Assembly: GCA_029948255.1 (NCBI GenBank)
Contig: JALIZF010001760.1
Span: 248,001 to 312,000, forward strand
DNA: 64,000 nucleotides
Reading direction: 5' to 3'
From: Telmatactis stephensoni
Taxonomy: Eukaryota; Cnidaria; Anthozoa; Actiniaria; Isophelliidae
Below are positions 23,001 to 34,870 of this stretch, piece by piece (the first letter of the stretch is position 1; every line of letters begins with the position of its first letter). Position numbers and translations under genes: made by a program. A model generated the notes under the pieces. The model saw nothing but the letters and a program-made list of their open reading frames with translations. It was not told the DNA's origin and searched no databases.

Positions 23001-26000
23001 GCTGCGAAGGAGACTTAGAGATCTACAGAGTTGATTTTGTCTGAATTCATATATGTAATATACATAATGTCCTGCAATTCAGTGAAACTTATCATTATAT
23101 TTCCATGCTATAATTAAAAATTTAATGCCCTTCAATGCCTATGAATGAATACTGACCAAAGTTAGATTGAACCCACAATCCCTGGGATGTATTAAATTTT
23201 AAATTATTGTAGAGTGTTAATAATATGATCAACATGTATCTTGTATACAGGATATTGATTTAATTTTATTAAATTTAAGCTTCCAGTTCCAGATGATTTT
23301 CTTGGTGATTACCCTCCATTGTCTGAGGAGGAAATCAAAGGATACATGAAATTAACAGGGTCCTGGGTTCAAGATCTCATTGATGCATCAACATCAGATG
23401 AGGTAATAAAACTTAAACCAGATAAACTAGGACCAGATGTATGCATAGCAATTTCAACATTTTTTTTCCAGACAACTCCCATAAGGGCAGTAACCCTCAG
23501 TCCCTTAATTGTGCTGACAAATTCTACATTTTTACATTTTGGGTGGCTAGCCACACCCCATTCTAGTAGCAAAATAATTAATGATAAATGAAGGGCTCCC
23601 TATGAAAATGACTTAAGTGACTTTTTGATGATTTTTTCCAATGGTATAAATGATATCAATTATTTAACTTTTCTGTGCCAAAAATTCAATGTCTGGACAT
23701 CCATCAAAAAGTCACTAAGGTCGTTTTCACAGAGAACCCTTCAATTTCAATCCTTTCCCTTAAGACAAAGTAATATTGCAACTTGTTTTGAAGACACGTC
23801 CCTGTAGCCAACCCCTATTATATTTCCTGAACTTGCCCTAGTGAAGGTGTCTCAATATATGAGGTTCAGCAATACTGAATACTGAATTCTAAGATTAGAA
23901 TGTATTGTTGGTACTTTTAAAGGAATTGATCACAACCCAAGCGTGATACGAGTTTAATCCAAATAAAACTATAGTACTCTCACTGCTTGGACGCCCTTGT
24001 CTCACAAGCTCTACCAGGCTAATGATCTGTCAGTGATTTGTTTTCGTTTCCCTTTGGCATATATATACTTCTTGTTTTTGACACATACCTGATATGATGA
24101 CTTTTTTAACAGGGTTTTAATTACATTTGTACAAAAAAAAAACGACTCAGATTAAAATCAATATGGCGTAAAACGATCAATAGCGCTGCGCGTAGTTGCT
24201 AAAAATAGCCATCTTAATAATGCATGACTCAGACAAACAAAATTATACTGAAAAGCACACGGAGAAACATGCATTTTATTTCGTTGTATTTTATTTTATT
24301 TTATAAAACATTGTTTATTTTCAAAAACAGTGTCATTAAAAACCAAACGGCAGAAATCGGACTCAAGGAGATGAAAAATCTGGTTTGTTTGTTTGAGTTT
24401 GACGTCACTGACGCGCTTCGCTATAAAGACTTTTTTTCGCTATAAAGACTTATAAAGATTACCACCGTTTTCATAATTACACGCCCTCACAGAATAACGT
24501 GTCGAGTGGGGATTGAACAATGGCTGGACTCTTCATTGGCTTCACGATAACCTATCGCCCAATTCCCAGTCGAGTTTTTTGTCTAACGAAACGCGTAATT
24601 ATGAAAACGGTGGTACGATCATTTTATGGCTTGCGATGTGGTCATTTGAACCTAGGTGATATTTCGCTAGGCTACAACAGCTAGCGCAACACTGTTGCGT
24701 TAAGCCGGCGATACGCGCTGCAATTTTTTCTAACGCTAGTAATGCAATTTTAGATTTTGTTGCAGAGAAAAAATCTATCACATTCTGCAACATTCAGTAC
24801 GAGCGTGCAATGTTGCAGAGAAAAGTTCATACTCTTGAACTTTCTACAACAAATTTTTTGTTGCGAGACATCGTTGCCGCCGATGTTGCCAGACATGATA
24901 TACTTCGCAATTTCGCTGTCGCAACAAAATCCCTAAAATTGCATTGCAAGCGCGAGAAAAAATTGCAGCTTGTATCGCCGGCTTTGCAACTTGGCGTAGT
25001 GTAACATGGCGTACGCAGTTGCGATTTTTAGCACAAACTTATTGTAACAACGTGTTGCAGGTTTTTGAACGAGCTTCAAAAATTAAAAAAAACCGTTAAG
25101 GCACTGTTACACTGTGCAATTTTCTCAGCAACCCGTCGCGCAACGGCGTTGCGAAACAAGTTGCTGAGAAAATTATGGCACTGTTACACTGTGCAATTTT
25201 CCCCAGCAACTTGCAATATTTTACTCGTACCCAGAGCTCCTCAGAGCGAAATGAGAAATTGCGCATGCGCTCGTAGAAAACGTGCCTCAAAAATTGTGAG
25301 GCAAGTTGCTGGGAGGGGGGGGGGGGGTGATACACTGTGCAATGGCATTGCAAGTTGCTGCAATGCGTTGCGAAAAGTAGACCTGAGTTCTACTTCGTGC
25401 AACGCTACGCGCAACAACAAAAATTGCGAGACAACTCCTATTACACTGTGCAATCCTGCAGCAACTTGTTTCGCAACGCCATTGCTGAGAAAATTGCACA
25501 GTGTAACAGCGCCTTTACCATCAATGTCTTGCAGCCGCATGTGTCATGTTACACTATTCTTGCATGGTTTGCAAGTTCCATTCCAGTAGAGTGAATTTAA
25601 CAATAACCTGGCAGCCATGTTGGTGGTTTTTATCTTGATAGCCAAGCTATACTAGAAATTTGAGTCAGAATAAATACACCTTTTCCGTTAAATAACCAGC
25701 TTTTGAAAATGGCGAATGTAGAATGCGTGGCGATGCCACTGATTTTATTGAACAAGAAAAGTTGCATCGGATGCCCGGGCCTTAGCACGGTTTGTAACAC
25801 AGAACGGCTACATATACAACATTTGTTTCAATACAGTAGATTTCGTATTGACTGTGAAATCGGCACCACACGATCACGGCACGGTTACGGCAGGAATTTC
25901 AAATGTTTTCATAGACGTCACGGCACTGACACGGCCACGGTATGGCGCGGTTCCGTCGTTTCACACTCATACGAAATCTTCTCTATTCACTATCACTTAA

Positions 26001-27910
26001 GGAGTTTATGTCCTCGTATTAAACGTTTAAGTTATATTAACTTTGTAGATACAACTTGTTCGAGGCAAAACAAAAATCAAATGTTCTAAGGAAGAAATGA
26101 GGGCGTTCATGATAGTTCCAACCACGGAGTCATTCAGAAGGCTGTTTCACATGATTGGTACGTTTGGATGCATAGTTTTGTTAACTGTCTGCGGCTCGGA
26201 TTTTTTCTGAATAAAACATTACACACATATCTAATATCTTCCAGAGTACTTACTTATTTGTAACAAGGAATATACATAGGTCAGATATCATCATCACCAC
26301 CACCACCATCATCATCATCGTCATCATCATCATTGTGTAGCAAATGTTACTGTCCAAGAGCTACTACATCTTAATACTATATAATACTTTATCTTTTCAA
26401 AATAGTGTCATGCGATTATGATGATGATGACGATGATAATGATGATTATTTTTGTTATGATTATCATGCAAAATAATCATGAGATGTTTTTCATCCAAAG
26501 ATGTCCACTTCCAAGATGGTTTAGTTCTGCATCAGTTTCCTCAAGGATATAAACACCCAGATGTTCCTGTTTACTGTATAAAATGGGGCATTATGGGTGC
26601 GAAGTCAACTCCGTTGTGGTTACGAGATGTCTGCTGGCTTGAATATGGAGACATTCTGACAGATGAGCATGGACAAGAGTTTGGTTTTGGTGTGGTGGGT
26701 ACTTATGAGTGGCATCTCTGCGTTTTTCCTTCCTCCTTCCTTCCTTCCCTCCCTCCCTCCCTCCTTCCTTCCTTTATTTCCTTCCATCTTTCCTTCCTTC
26801 TTTGTATCTCTATCTGTTCCTCTCTATATCCTTCTTTCTTGCATATTTATCTCAAATACGCCTTTTTGTTCGTTATTCTATATTTTGAATTTAAAATTAA
26901 GTTTGGATGGGGTCTCCGTATCGAATTTGTCAATCGTATCTTGAAAAGCATCTGTTCAGTGTAGATACATTACCCAACAAGCCAATGAATAATCTTTAAA
27001 AAGTTGATTTTATTCAATAGAGAACACCGTGTTAAACATTCTTTTGTACTATGTTAAACATACACCATCGTATTCATTAGCCTGTGTACAGCCGTTTCCC
27101 ACCCCTCCTCCCCCATGGGGAAAAATCGGGGAGGGACACGGCTGTACACAGGCTACGGATTCATTAATGTTTTTATTTAAAGGCGTCATCAATTGAAAGG
27201 CCAGAATGTCCTCCTATGGAACACTATAGATTAGTTCGAGCAGAAATGATGTGCAGTGGATATGTCTTCCGTAAAATACCTGAAGAACCAGACTATATGG
27301 AGGTAAGGAAGGTCTAGTGCCGATAGAAATCGCTAAACCGTAGGTCCGATCGATCTATTTCCATATTAAAAAAAACCCAGCACAAACTGATCACATTTCT
27401 GCTATTTCAATCCTAGCTGAATAACTATTAGTCTCCTTCGCAGCCGTTATTAGTCTAGCTCCCATTCCCCTGCGGTCCACTCCCGCCAGCCACTATTCTA
27501 TCTATAATTATCGTGTAAGTACTCATCAAATCCGGTGTTAAAGATCTTTATTCACCCACTTATTTGTAGGTGACCTATGTTGTTCAAGCTGATCCTAAAG
27601 GATGGCTGCCGACTTGGGCTGTCAACATGTTTGCCTGGCAAGAAGCACTAAATGTAGCAAGAATAAGACATTGTGCTGAAGTAAGACAATAATCATATAT
27701 GACCTGAGAAACTGACAGCATCCTCGGTAGTCCAGGGCGTCTTGGACATTCGTTCTGTTTACCCAACCTTCCTTTCCGCCGTTACCCACAAACTAGAAAG
27801 AGGTTCGCAATGAAGTCCGAGGTGAATTAGCAAATGGACCGATGTTTTTCGGCGGTGCAACTGGTAAAATAAGAGGACGTTGCAAACGATACTATCCCCT
27901 TTTCTCGTAA
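20014..27910 (+). CDS. PDZ-like plus START-domain lipid-binding protein (8 exons)
   Basis: Exons: 20014-20134, 22704-22855, 23280-23402, 26091-26157, 26501-26694, 27183-27302, 27570-27680, 27797-27910. Every junction is GT-AG and every phase matches; the sum is 1002 nt, 333 residues plus stop TAA. The start MSTAELQVVL and exon 2 (VGSYLYSINGHPI ... YPITLVF) form a PDZ-like fold signature: a G-x-Y-L-x-x-I-N-G strand and a terminal ITLVF strand. Exon 3 (PPLSEEEIKGYMK) is a linker. From about residue 145 the sequence reads as a START domain: DVCWLEYGDILTDEHG, ERPECPP, RLVRAEMMCSGY, then VTYVVQADPKGWLPTWAVN in the C-terminal helix region. START domains bind sterols, phospholipids or other lipids in a deep pocket. 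The PDZ-like segment could target the protein to a membrane scaffold. No transmembrane span was seen. The ligand is unknown. Confidence 0.85.
22130..22562. mobile_element. Nested foldback elements in PDZ-START intron 1
   Basis: An outer pair (ATTATATCCATTTTGAAATC near 22132 and its complement near 22388) adjoins a second palindrome at 22408-22562 (GGTAATTAAAC ... GTTTAATTACC) whose interior carries CGTGCAATTTTGGGC-type inverted segments. Confidence 0.7.
22891..23028. mobile_element. MITE with AGTCTCCTTCGCAGCCG termini
   Basis: AGTCTCCTTCGCAGCCG at the left and CGGCTGCGAAGGAGACT at the right, with an inner TTGTATTGGGATCC / GGATCCCAATACAA pair and a poly-A run. A solo copy of the same end is at 27431-27448. 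Confidence 0.85.
23590..23752. mobile_element. MITE family 'TGAAGGGTTCC', copy 2
   Basis: Starts TGAAGGGCTCCCTATGAAAA and ends TTTTCACAGAGAACCCTTCA, with the same internal GACTTTTTGATG and AATGGTATAAA blocks as copy 1. The remaining part of this intron, 23753-24600, shows no gene. Confidence 0.85.
24703..24984. mobile_element. MITE with AAGCCGGCGATAC termini
   Basis: AAGCCGGCGATACGCGCTGC at the left is answered by TTGTATCGCCGGCTT at the right, about 283 bp. The interior is rich in TTGCAACA / TGTTGCAG segments that also pair. It is related to the termini of the element at 8940-9753. Confidence 0.85.
25095..25512. mobile_element. Foldback element built of TTACACTGTGCAATTTT modules
   Basis: Left end GGCACTGTTACACTGTGCAA and right end TTGCACAGTGTAACAGCGCC, with three more internal copies of the same module in both orientations (near 25180, 25330 and 25440) and CAACTTGTTTCGCAACG segments. 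Overlapping open frames on both strands here reflect the inverted structure, not genes. Confidence 0.8.
26284..26460. repeat. (ATC)n / (ATG)n microsatellites
   Basis: ATCATCACCACC-type repeats at 26286-26335 and ATGATGATGACGATG-type repeats at 26418-26450 form a loose inverted pair in the intron before the fifth exon of the PDZ-START gene. Confidence 0.8.
26725..26825. repeat. (CCTT)n-like pyrimidine microsatellite
   Basis: Irregular CCTT/CCCT repeats just downstream of the donor at 26694 in the PDZ-START gene. Open frames continuing into it are read-through. Confidence 0.8.
27079..27157. mobile_element. Short MITE with AGCCTGTGTACAGCCGT termini
   Basis: AGCCTGTGTACAGCCGT and ACGGCTGTACACAGGCT enclose a C-rich/G-rich palindromic centre in an intron of the PDZ-START gene. 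Confidence 0.85.
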
Positions 27911-28534
27911 CGGCCATTGATGGGTCACGGAATAGTATTCTTTGTTAATGTTCTTTGAGTCCGTTTTAATTTGTTTAAATCTTGTTATTTGACGATATTC
28001 TAGAAAAAAATAGCTCTTGTTCGTGCTGAAATATTCATTGCTCTTGAATTTGCGACCGTAAAAGTCTGACAGCTTTGCTTTGAAACAAGGCTAAATTCAA
28101 AAGCTCACGCAAGTGGAAGAAACTAATTAATTTTAATAAATATTCCAAGGGAATTCATCAAGCCAAAGAGAAAATGGCAGATCACAACCGAAATGGAGGT
28201 ATTTAAACTAATTCTTGTATCGATTTTTCAACGGTAAATGTAACGTCTTACCTAGTGTACCTACAGTCTCCCTGAGGCGGGGAAAAGAGAGAGGAAGGCG
28301 AAGGGGAGAAGAGGGGAGAAGGGAGGACGGCTCCCTTCTTCTCCTTTACCTCCCTCTCTTTTGACCCTCCAAGACAGACTGTAGGGAGCTGGCTACGTCT
28401 TGCCACGCATTTGGACTCATAACTCGTTCCGTCCTCATTCGGTTATTTCGAAGGACTTAAGCTCTATATAAGCTCATAGCTGCATGCCACTAGCTAAATT
28501 TACATGCTCTACCTGCTGCTGATCGCGCTAATAG

Positions 28535-29297
28535 TGTTATGTAGTCCGATTCTAGCACCAATTGTTATGAGGGTGAACTCAGTCAAATAATTCCACCAAG
28601 GTAGAGCGTACTCGGAATCTTTATTCGTCGTCACAAATAGTAGTAGTTTACAGTTTTGGAGTCAAACTGTGTGTTCTATCTAAGCTAGTATCTAGCCTTA
28701 TTTATACAAGTTCATTAACATAACCCACTCAACTGGTTGTAGTGAGTTCTGCTGAAGACTCATTAAATATTCACGATTCTGACCTGGTCAAGGGTTATTG
28801 ACTCAATAACCTTAATCCTATAATAACTCTTTGTAAAAGGATTAATTTAACAACAGCGTCGATGACAATCGCTTGTATATTCAAGTCAAAACAAACTGAG
28901 ATATAAAAACTAAAGTCTTATTCGAGAACAAGTATACTTTTCTAGACTCAAAGTCCGTTGGTAAACAAAACTAGTGGATGACGCTATCTTAGATTTACAG
29001 GCAGATATTCATCTTCTGCGCTTGCGTCAAAACTACATTTAGAACCGGTTTTGCTGACAGGTGCAGTACCAAGTCCAACTCTAGTCCTTCGAGTAATTAA
29101 ACTAAATCTTTCCAGTTCCGATCAACAAGATCCAACTACCGGCCTATTGACCTGAGGTGTTTTACAAGGTCAACAGCTTAATTGCTTTTGTTCTTTTAAT
29201 TAAAAAGTTCTCAAGGACAAGTGGTTGTCAAGGAAACTAAAGATGAACTTAGTTCTTTTTCTAAGTTAGAAATTTATACTTTTCTAGCCTCCTGACA
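28535..29297 (-). repeat. LTR (3' in element orientation)
   Basis: 763 bp, TG...CA ended. It matches the other LTR with only two differences noticed by eye, both close to its plus-strand start (GTAGTCCGAT against GTAGGCCGTT). Confidence 0.92.
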
Positions 29298-30949
29298 ATA
29301 CTCCCCCATTAAGATTCGAGCTCCTGCGAGAAGTAATGAAAGGCTGTAAAAGATCCTATGTAGTTCTAAATTTTTTTCCTAATTCCCTAAATGAATAAAT
29401 GCGATTAGATACTCTGAAAATTGGAAATTGACTAACCAATTTTTTCCGTTTGGATAACATGATTAAATACTGATGAAATATGAGGAAATTTTCTCAATTC
29501 CTTATTTGAATAAATGCGATTATATATGCTAAATTCTTTTTGTTGAATTTTTCTGAAAAAAAATTGTACTTTTTATACTTGCATGTTTTGATTCCATCAC
29601 CGAAAATAGAAGATAAAACCTAAATATACCCTAAAACCTAAGTAAAACCCTAAATATTAAAGATTACAATGAAATACTGTAAAAATACCTCTAGAACTTC
29701 TTAACGTCTACTAACACGAAAGAAATACCTGAAAAATAAGAACGTTAGAGCCATTCTAGAAGTTTACAATAATACATAAGAGACTTTGCTCATAAAATTG
29801 ACAGTAAACTGTCAAAGTTCCTTTATAACGTTCCGGTTTCTTTATCTTGTGCCTTAATCTTCATGTATCGTTGAATTCCATGGTACGAGTCTTCATGAGT
29901 CGTTGAAATTCAAACTTATCTTCATGAATCGTTGTAACTCACGTTGCTGTTTAGGCTTCGAGGCTTGGTAGTAACTTGTGGTGTTGGTAGGCAAGTCTTT
30001 GTTCTCCACGATTAGGACAATTTTTCAATCTGGACAAATCTCACTTGTGTGCACATTAACTTGGTCATGAGATGTCCAAAGAGATAAAAACTGTCATGGC
30101 TTATCTTGCAGTATTCAGAATGGAACCTAGATGGTTAAGGTAAACTTCGTGGCGAAATAACGTTATTAACATATCTTCCAATACCATAACCAAGAAACAT
30201 CTTGTGAGCGACGAGTTACAGAATCGGGCAAATCAAAATGTCGCGCCGATAAAAGCATTCTGTGAAAACGTCAGATTTGATTACAATTTCAGAATTAGGG
30301 CAAGAATTTGAATTAGATCATTTTTTTTTTTGGTTTGAGGTCCATTTAAAATAACGCTGTTTGTTGAGCAATAAAACAATTTAAATTAAAATTGGATCGC
30401 TAGTGGTTTATTCGTTCAGTGGTAACGGAAACAGTAGTTTCATTCTGATTTTGTTGGTCAGGTACTGTAGCTTTGTTTGTGTTTGCTATGTACACTTGAA
30501 TTTGCATTTGAAACTTGCATCTGCCAAATTATCAGAAATCGTCTAAGCTAATTTTGGAAACTCATCTTCGAATCATGAGTCTCTTTCATCTTTTAACTTG
30601 TTGTGCTAATTGGATATTTGTCATTGGTTTGTCATGTGCAATCTCTATATTCTTAACAATTTGAGCTCTATGTTCTTCTGTTAAAGAAGATAGATTTTGT
30701 GATGCCAAAAGAGAAACATCCAATTATAGCCTAGATTTCCTACCATACAAAAGATAAAAGAGTAGAGTTTCACTAGTAGCGACCGTTAGTGAGGTGTGGT
30801 AACCAAAAAGTATTGTAGACATGAACGCATGGCAATCTTTGTGTTGATTTACAGACATATACTAAGAGTGATTTTAATAGCTAAAACTGTATTAAACATT
30901 TCGACTAATCCATTGCAGGCGTAACTGTACGAACTAGTCTGTATTTTCT

Positions 30950-31300
30950 TACAGTTTAGAAGTCTACAAACTTCCCGAACTAATCAGTTAGAAAGGAATT
31001 TACTGTTTCTATCGCTTAAAATTTGTCTTTGGCCATGGACTGCAGCTCCGGCCATTTGGGACAATTTTATCTAATAAAAGCCTCATCTATCGTTGACACA
31101 AAGGCTTCCGACTATCTAGTAAGGTAATCAACGTACCTATAACCAGAGTTAGTTACTAGGAAAGGACCTATGTAGTCAACAGCTACTCACTCAAATTCTA
31201 TTGGAATCGGTAGAATTGGAGCATCGGGCCATGAACGCGAATTTAGAACATCCCGTGCATGTTTTTACCCAAGCGTCACAATCTCTGTACCTATTTTTTT
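30950..31300 (-). pseudogene. Integrase remnant of the LTR element
   Basis: Minus-strand reading gives PIPIEFE, VAVDYIGPFLVTNSGY and YVDYLT, the usual strand order of a Ty3/gypsy integrase core (D-x-x-G-P-F). It is interrupted by several stops and frame changes, so it is not functional. Confidence 0.65.
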
Positions 31301-31457
31301 CCAAATAATATTTCAACTTATATCATAAGTTTCTGTATACCTAGATTTCCTGACTAGGAATTCATGTTTAGAGTGGTGTGGTCCCACTAACCGAGGCAAA
31401 TAATCCTTATTCGAGCGAGCATTTACGGAAGATATTTAAAGCAATAATCCTTCCTCA

Positions 31458-32692
31458 TTAATAAAAACAATAATTTTCTCCTTCTAAAAGAAGCGTTCTA
31501 GCTTTTCTATCACTTTGCGGTAATGTATACCATCGTACAAAAATTGCAGTATGTGTCACAAAAACAACATTTACATCCGCGTAATTTCTTCTAAATAATG
31601 CATCAGCATTGCTGTTCGTATTCAGTGGATAAGTCAGAATAGGACTTAACAAAAAAAAAAAAAGAATTTCTTTAAATAACCAACAGCTATCTGGCATTGT
31701 TCCGTCCAACAAAACTTTTTGTCTTTCCTCAAGAGCGCATTAAATGGTACAGTAATTTTAGCAAATTTCTTAACAAAACGTCAATAGTAATTTGCTAATC
31801 CTAGAAACCTACGAAAATGATCTTTAGTAGCCTTAGGGATTGAAAAGTATTCTACTCTGAGTTTTTTTTATCTTGATCCTTTTATACCGGGGTCAAATAC
31901 AAACCTTGCACTAGTAGGCAAGACAGGTTTGGACCTAGGCGACAATTCCACATTTTCCGTAAGCTGTACAGGGTAAACTATGCTCTTATCCGCATCATCA
32001 ACGCTAAACTCACGTTTCGTTGATTGAAACACGAAGTCCTTATCGATCTTTGCTCTTACAGGTTTGTGATGCGCCAAGAAATCTTTTCCTAGAAAATCAT
32101 GGAATCGCGCAACACAAATTCGTATCAAATTATAGAGAACTAGTATTACCAAAATTAACTTAGTAATATCAAGAGCTTTAGGAAAACGAGTTCCTCGAGT
32201 GACGAAAGCAGTAAGTGAGCAAAGTGAAAAGTCTAGCGTGTTTAGTTCCAAATTCAAAGAATCCTGAACAGGCTCTGTTTCGCAACTAGCTAACATTGAT
32301 TGAACAGGTGTTTCCTGGTCCTTTTGAAATGTAATTGCGTTTACATGGTATTCTGAGTAAATATCATTTCGGTCGTTCCTAAGTTTATCTATAAACATTG
32401 GGGGTACGTTTTGATTATATCTTAATGAACGACTAGTAGAAGTGTGAACAGGTTGGCAACCAGTGACTTTAGGTGTAGATTTTTCATTAAAAACTTTAGA
32501 ATTTTGACTTCTCTGAGCCCCTTTTGTAAACTTAACGAAGGGTCCTGTAGCCTTTGAGCTTTTGCGAACGGCCCCCTTCGGAAACTTCAAAACAAGCAAT
32601 TCTGGCTTGTCCTTTTGTTCCTTAACTAATTGAATTTGTTTTGAATTATCTACAACAGAAGTCATTGAAACCTTATCTATATTACGACTCAA
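31458..32692 (-). pseudogene. Protease-like region and RT/RNase H remnants of the LTR element
   Basis: An open frame at 32692-31868 encodes a low-complexity basic section and then a protease-end-like FLGKDFL motif. Directly after it, at about 31860-31730, comes FRRFLGLANYY and then FAKITVPFNALLRKD, which is the connection region just after the reverse transcriptase thumb. The whole polymerase core with the YxDD box is not found between them. NADALFRR at about 31620 is typical of the RNase H end. An in-frame stop follows LANYY. Confidence 0.65.
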
Positions 32693-32721
32693 AACCTGAG
32701 ATGGTCCTAAAACTGATTTCT

Positions 32722-33887
32722 TTACTGTCTTTGGGATCCGAGTCCCCCTTGTCGGACCCCTTGACCGTTTTCCTGCATGAAATTGCTAGAAAACGAATTT
32801 TGAGGCCTTTCAAGCTGGAAACCGTGATTTTGTTCAAATGAGCGAAAGGGCTGATTATCCCTACTGTTTTGCTGTGGACAAACTCTAGCATAATGGCCTA
32901 CTTTCTTACATTTGAAACAAATGACTGGCGAGTTATTGAATCTTTTTACTTCGTTCCTAATCAAGTCCTTAATTTGGTTTGCGGTTAGTGACTCATATGG
33001 TTTCGGTGCGGGCCTTTGGTCAAAAGCCGCGACTTGTGCGGAATGTTGGATTCGACAATTTTGAACCGCTCCTAACATTTCATGTTTTCAAATTCCTGTA
33101 TGTCTTGCAAAGTAACACTAGCAACTGAATCTAACTTAATAGTAGATCTTATTTTAGCAGATGAAACTGCTTCTTCCATAGTTTTAGGTTGGGATAGAAT
33201 AATATAATTCCTAATCTCGGGAATCAACCCCTGAATAAAGAAATGTAGTTGTTCTTTCTTTGGTATACCGAGACGCTGACACCTTTTGAGAATATCCGTG
33301 CTAAATTCAGCCGTACTCTCATTAGGCATTTGTTTCCTAGAATTCAATTGTTGTCTTAAAACCCAATCGTCACTTTTAGAAAGAAACCGATTCTTTAAAA
33401 AGGTCACACAGTTCATGGAAGGTAGAAAATTTCTTATCAAGAGTAAAGTACCAAGTTCTCGCTCCGTCAGTTAAACTTATCGGAAAGGCTGCAAGCCTTT
33501 GTTTTTCATCCCAAGCATAAAAATAGAAAAAGAAATAAATTGTTCTAAAAACTCTGGCGCTTCTGATTCTTTTCCGGAGAAAAGTGGACTTCGACCTAGA
33601 GCAGATGTGCCTTTTTGAGCTGAACTCGTTTTGGTCAAGCCTTCTTTTAGGTTGGCATTTACTGTTAAAAGTTCAATATAGCTCTTTTCTGACTGTTCCT
33701 TAAGAGTAGTCTGTAGTTTTTCAAATGACTGCTGAAATATTTTAATAAGTTCCTGATTAGAAGCTGTTATACTCTCAACCAATTCTGTCATCTTAACCGT
33801 TTGCGTTTTCTTGGCGTGAATAGGATTTAAACATGTTTTCTTCGAGGCAATGCGTAAATCTGAGATCAGGACACGTTTCGTAAACAA
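32722..33887 (-). pseudogene. Broken gag of the LTR element
   Basis: Three overlapping open frames (33887-33477, 33440-33072, 33078-32722) read together as a Ty3/gypsy-type gag. There is an N-terminal coiled region, a capsid-like section, and a zinc knuckle CFKCKKVGHYARVC in the last frame. At least two frame changes lie between the capsid blocks (around 33510-33540 and 33385-33400). The knuckle frame overlaps the previous one by seven bases, which could be normal programmed frameshifting or another lesion. Confidence 0.8.
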
Positions 33888-34107
33888 GCTTAGTCTAACT
33901 TACAAAAAACACAGCGAATCTATTGTTGCGAATGAACAAAAAGAACACACCATGATCACAAGGAAATGCTCAAGATGTAAAGTTAGAAAATCGAAATAAA
34001 AAGGTAACAAACAGCAATCAAAAACGCAAAATCTGACGAACTCACATATACATTTATCAACACAGACAAAATGAAATACCTGGACTCTGCCCGTTTTCTC
34101 CACCAAT

Positions 34108-34870
34108 TGTTATGTAGGCCGTTTCTAGCACCAATTGTTATGAGGGTGAACTCAGTCAAATAATTCCACCAAGGTAGAGCGTACTCGGAATCTTTATTCG
34201 TCGTCACAAATAGTAGTAGTTTACAGTTTTGGAGTCAAACTGTGTGTTCTATCTAAGCTAGTATCTAGCCTTATTTATACAAGTTCATTAACATAACCCA
34301 CTCAACTGGTTGTAGTGAGTTCTGCTGAAGACTCATTAAATATTCACGATTCTGACCTGGTCAAGGGTTATTGACTCAATAACCTTAATCCTATAATAAC
34401 TCTTTGTAAAAGGATTAATTTAACAACAGCGTCGATGACAATCGCTTGTATATTCAAGTCAAAACAAACTGAGATATAAAAACTAAAGTCTTATTCGAGA
34501 ACAAGTATACTTTTCTAGACTCAAAGTCCGTTGGTAAACAAAACTAGTGGATGACGCTATCTTAGATTTACAGGCAGATATTCATCTTCTGCGCTTGCGT
34601 CAAAACTACATTTAGAACCGGTTTTGCTGACAGGTGCAGTACCAAGTCCAACTCTAGTCCTTCGAGTAATTAAACTAAATCTTTCCAGTTCCGATCAACA
34701 AGATCCAACTACCGGCCTATTGACCTGAGGTGTTTTACAAGGTCAACAGCTTAATTGCTTTTGTTCTTTTAATTAAAAAGTTCTCAAGGACAAGTGGTTG
34801 TCAAGGAAACTAAAGATGAACTTAGTTCTTTTTCTAAGTTAGAAATTTATACTTTTCTAGCCTCCTGACA
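34108..34870 (-). repeat. LTR (5' in element orientation)
   Basis: 763 bp; it abuts the primer-binding-site-like sequence on its lower-coordinate side and the ATAG duplication on the other. Confidence 0.92.

Larger units (their letters stand above)
28535..34870 (-). mobile_element. Ty3/gypsy-like LTR retrotransposon, defective
   Basis: Two 763-bp LTRs (28535-29297 and 34108-34870) start TGTTATGTAG and end CCTCCTGACA on the plus strand. They flank a 4.8-kb interior and are bordered by ATAG on both sides (28531-28534, 34871-34874), a 4-bp target duplication. The gene order is on the minus strand: gag at about 33887-32722, protease-like region, a small remnant of the reverse transcriptase end, then RNase H and integrase remnants down to about 30.9 kb. 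The primer-binding-site-like TGGTGGAGAAAACGGGC follows the 5' LTR two bases in (34089-34105), and a polypurine tract (AATGGGGGAG) precedes the 3' LTR at 29300-29311. The interior from about 29.3 to 30.9 kb is AT-rich with no readable ORF. The element lies downstream of the PDZ-START gene, in intergenic DNA. Confidence 0.92.

Noticed and set aside
25065..25594. ORF of 174 codons and several overlapping frames
   Set aside because: They run through an inverted-repeat element with repeated TTGCAACTTG modules; all frames are repeat-derived.
28535..34870. The LTR element interrupting the START gene
   Set aside because: The last START exon ends with an in-frame TAA at 27908-27910, so the element is downstream of a complete gene.
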